Positions 22,516-23,383 of a DNA stretch of 23,383 nt are shown piece by piece. The DNA comes from Desulfobacterales bacterium (lineage in GTDB: Bacteria > Desulfobacterota > Desulfobacteria > Desulfobacterales > Desulfosalsimonadaceae), in assembly GCA_018224315.1 (NCBI GenBank), contig JAGTVF010000069.1:1-23383 (forward strand), in the 5' to 3' direction. The notes under the pieces are model-generated. The model had not been told where the DNA came from and ran no database searches. It was given only the letters and a program-made list of their open reading frames with translations. The first letter of the stretch is position 1; each line of letters opens with the position of its first letter. Both the position numbers and the translations under genes were made by a program.

Positions 22516-22977
22516 TTGGCCGTCCTGGTTTTCTGGGTTGGTATTTGCTTTCTGGTTGCCTGGGCCGGTGCCATTGTATCGCCTGGCATTGCCCCATCCG
22601 ATAGGTATGATGCGTTGAACAAGCCGTCATGGAATCCACCGGCCTGGGTGTTTGGGCCGGTATGGACAACCCTTTACATTATGATGGGTGTTGCCGCCTG
22701 GAGGGTCTGGGACAGGTTTGGATTCTTGGCAGCCATAGCCGCGCTTGCCGCTTTTTTTATCCAACTGGTGTTAAACGGGTTGTGGTCCAGAATTTTCTTC
22801 GGCATGCAGGAGCCGGGATGGGCGTTTTTTGAAATCCTCCTGCTTCTGGCCGCCATTGTTATAACAACCATATTGTTTTTCAAGAAAAACACCATGGCCG
22901 GCTGGCTGATGGTGCCATATGTTCTCTGGGTGGGCTATGCCTCAATTTTAAATGGCGCTATCTGGATGATGAACTGA
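22516..22977 (+). CDS. TspO/MBR family tryptophan-rich sensory protein
   Basis: 153 residues with five membrane helices, the usual TspO size. The signature is present: LNKPSWNPPAWVFGPVWTTLYIMMG, with later QLVLNGLWSRIFFG, PYVLWVGYASILNGAIW. TspO proteins bind porphyrins and other hydrophobic ligands in the membrane and are linked to stress responses and tetrapyrrole handling. The start is TTG, because an in-frame TGA lies directly before it at 22513-22515. A G-rich stretch (GGAGGGCGGGGGG) lies upstream as the ribosome site. The N-terminal helix is short but appears complete. Confidence 0.9.
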   Translation: MAVLVFWVGICFLVAWAGAIVSPGIAPSDRYDALNKPSWNPPAWVFGPVWTTLYIMMGVAAWRVWDRFGFLAAIAALAAFFIQLVLNGLWSRIFFGMQEPGWAFFEILLLLAAIVITTILFFKKNTMAGWLMVPYVLWVGYASILNGAIWMMN

Positions 22978-23284
22978 TTGTCTGGGATATGGATGCATTC
23001 TGGTAAACACCTTGCCGAGTTCGCCAGAGGCTCCTGTGTCGACGATCTCTCCTGGAGGCAGGCACACCCTTACCGTTTCTTAATTTTTATTTGGACACCA
23101 AACGTTTCCGCGTGAAAAAAACTCTGATAACATTTTTGCAAACCTTGTGATACATACTGACTCATAGGATCTGGAGATTTTATTTTTGATAAAATGAACG
23201 AGGCTGTATGGCAGCACTTATTCCGGCAATGTGCAGCGGAAGGGGTATTGGCTGGGGAGAGTCATGATAGCCGTAGTCCTTTTC
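22978..23284. other. Intergenic stretch without a convincing gene
   Basis: About 300 bases following tspO. No tRNA, terminator hairpin with T-run or family-matching ORF was found. A 57-codon frame (23194-23367) runs from here through the terminal inverted repeat, without a good ribosome site (GGAG about 20 bases upstream). Confidence 0.4.
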
Positions 23285-23369
23285 ATGTAACGTCGCAAAT
23301 CACCGGCGGCAAAAAGCAGAGCGACGAAGGAGCGACGCTTTTTGCCGCCGGTGATTTGCCTTGTTGAAC
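23285..23369. repeat. Large perfect inverted repeat (REP/MITE-like or attC-like)
   Basis: Arms of 23 perfectly paired bases at 23295-23317 and 23337-23359, loop of 19 bases. Outside the arms, a symmetric 3-by-3 unpaired step leads to AAC (23289-23291) pairing with GTT (23363-23365). GTTGAAC (23363-23369) fits the attC R' consensus GTTRRRY; the opposite ATGTAAC fits RYYYAAC except at one position. The very long uninterrupted stem without extrahelical bases is not typical of attC. A REP/MITE-type element is equally possible. Confidence 0.6.
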
Positions 23370-23381
23370 GAAGCCGCTTCG
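23369..23381. repeat. Second short palindrome beside the large inverted repeat
   Basis: CGAAGC-C-GCTTCG, 6-bp arms, directly adjoining the large inverted repeat at the window end. It suggests the element continues beyond the window. Confidence 0.35.
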
Positions 23382-23383
23382 CG

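Noticed and set aside
22152..22622. 156-codon minus-strand frame across the tspO 5' end and the small genes
   Set aside because: The two ends are out-of-frame readings of better-supported genes (tspO and the 53-residue gene); only the middle part looks coding and is listed as a fragment.
23285..23369. Confident integron attC annotation
   Set aside because: One mismatch in R'', poor R''/R' pairing beyond AAC/GTT, a long uninterrupted stem without extrahelical bases, and no integrase in the window.

Overview
The window is a 23.4-kb piece of a moderately GC-rich bacterial chromosome. The gene set and order suggest an anaerobic, Desulfobacterota-like (deltaproteobacterial) organism. The clues are the rpsP-khpA-rimM-trmD-SPOUT methyltransferase-rplS-rnhB-yraN-rsmI run downstream of ffh, the paired TIGR03546/TIGR03545 genes, a DUF2520 Rossmann protein and a divergent HisF. 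This assignment is an inference from gene content; no 16S gene is present.

Layout. 1-492 is the 3' part of hisF (+). 530-3282 (-) is a three-gene envelope operon: a TIGR03546 membrane protein, a TIGR03545 AsmA-like protein and a small lipoprotein. 3431-3856 (+) is an ArfB-type ribosome-rescue hydrolase. 3900-4653 (-) holds a DUF2937 membrane protein and a small four-cysteine zinc ribbon whose frame carries an internal UGA. 4871-9019 (+) holds a hotdog thioesterase, a small coiled-coil/winged-helix protein with a strong terminator, and a PreP-type M16C metallopeptidase. 9053-9943 (-) is the DUF2520 protein.

10064-16233 (-) is the core translation operon: ffh, rpsP, khpA, rimM, trmD, a SPOUT RNA methyltransferase, rplS, rnhB, yraN, rsmI. 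Its products target proteins to the membrane, build ribosomal subunits, and modify tRNA and rRNA. It is driven from a compact divergent promoter region shared with rlmN (+, 16373-17461). A cold-shock protein gene (+) follows, and it converges on rpsA (-, ribosomal protein S1) across a strong terminator hairpin. A flavin/PNPOx-fold protein (-) and the divergent pair dciA-like/TrmN6-like methyltransferase (+) come next, then tRNA-Ser(CGA) at 21731-21822.

Downstream of the tRNA the character changes. The DNA is AT-richer, short unrecognised minus-strand genes appear (one separated from the next only by an in-frame stop), then a TTG-started tspO (+). The last 400 bases have no convincing gene and end in a perfect 23-bp inverted repeat. 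That structure resembles a REP/MITE element or, less securely, an integron attC site. This end of the window looks like the edge of an accessory region next to a tRNA gene.

The observations most worth a second look are the internal UGA with a SECIS-like hairpin in the zinc-ribbon gene, the large terminal inverted repeat, the unexplained small genes after tRNA-Ser, the divergent HisF catalytic loop, and the TIGR03546/TIGR03545/lipoprotein operon. I see no CRISPR array, prophage module or intact insertion sequence.
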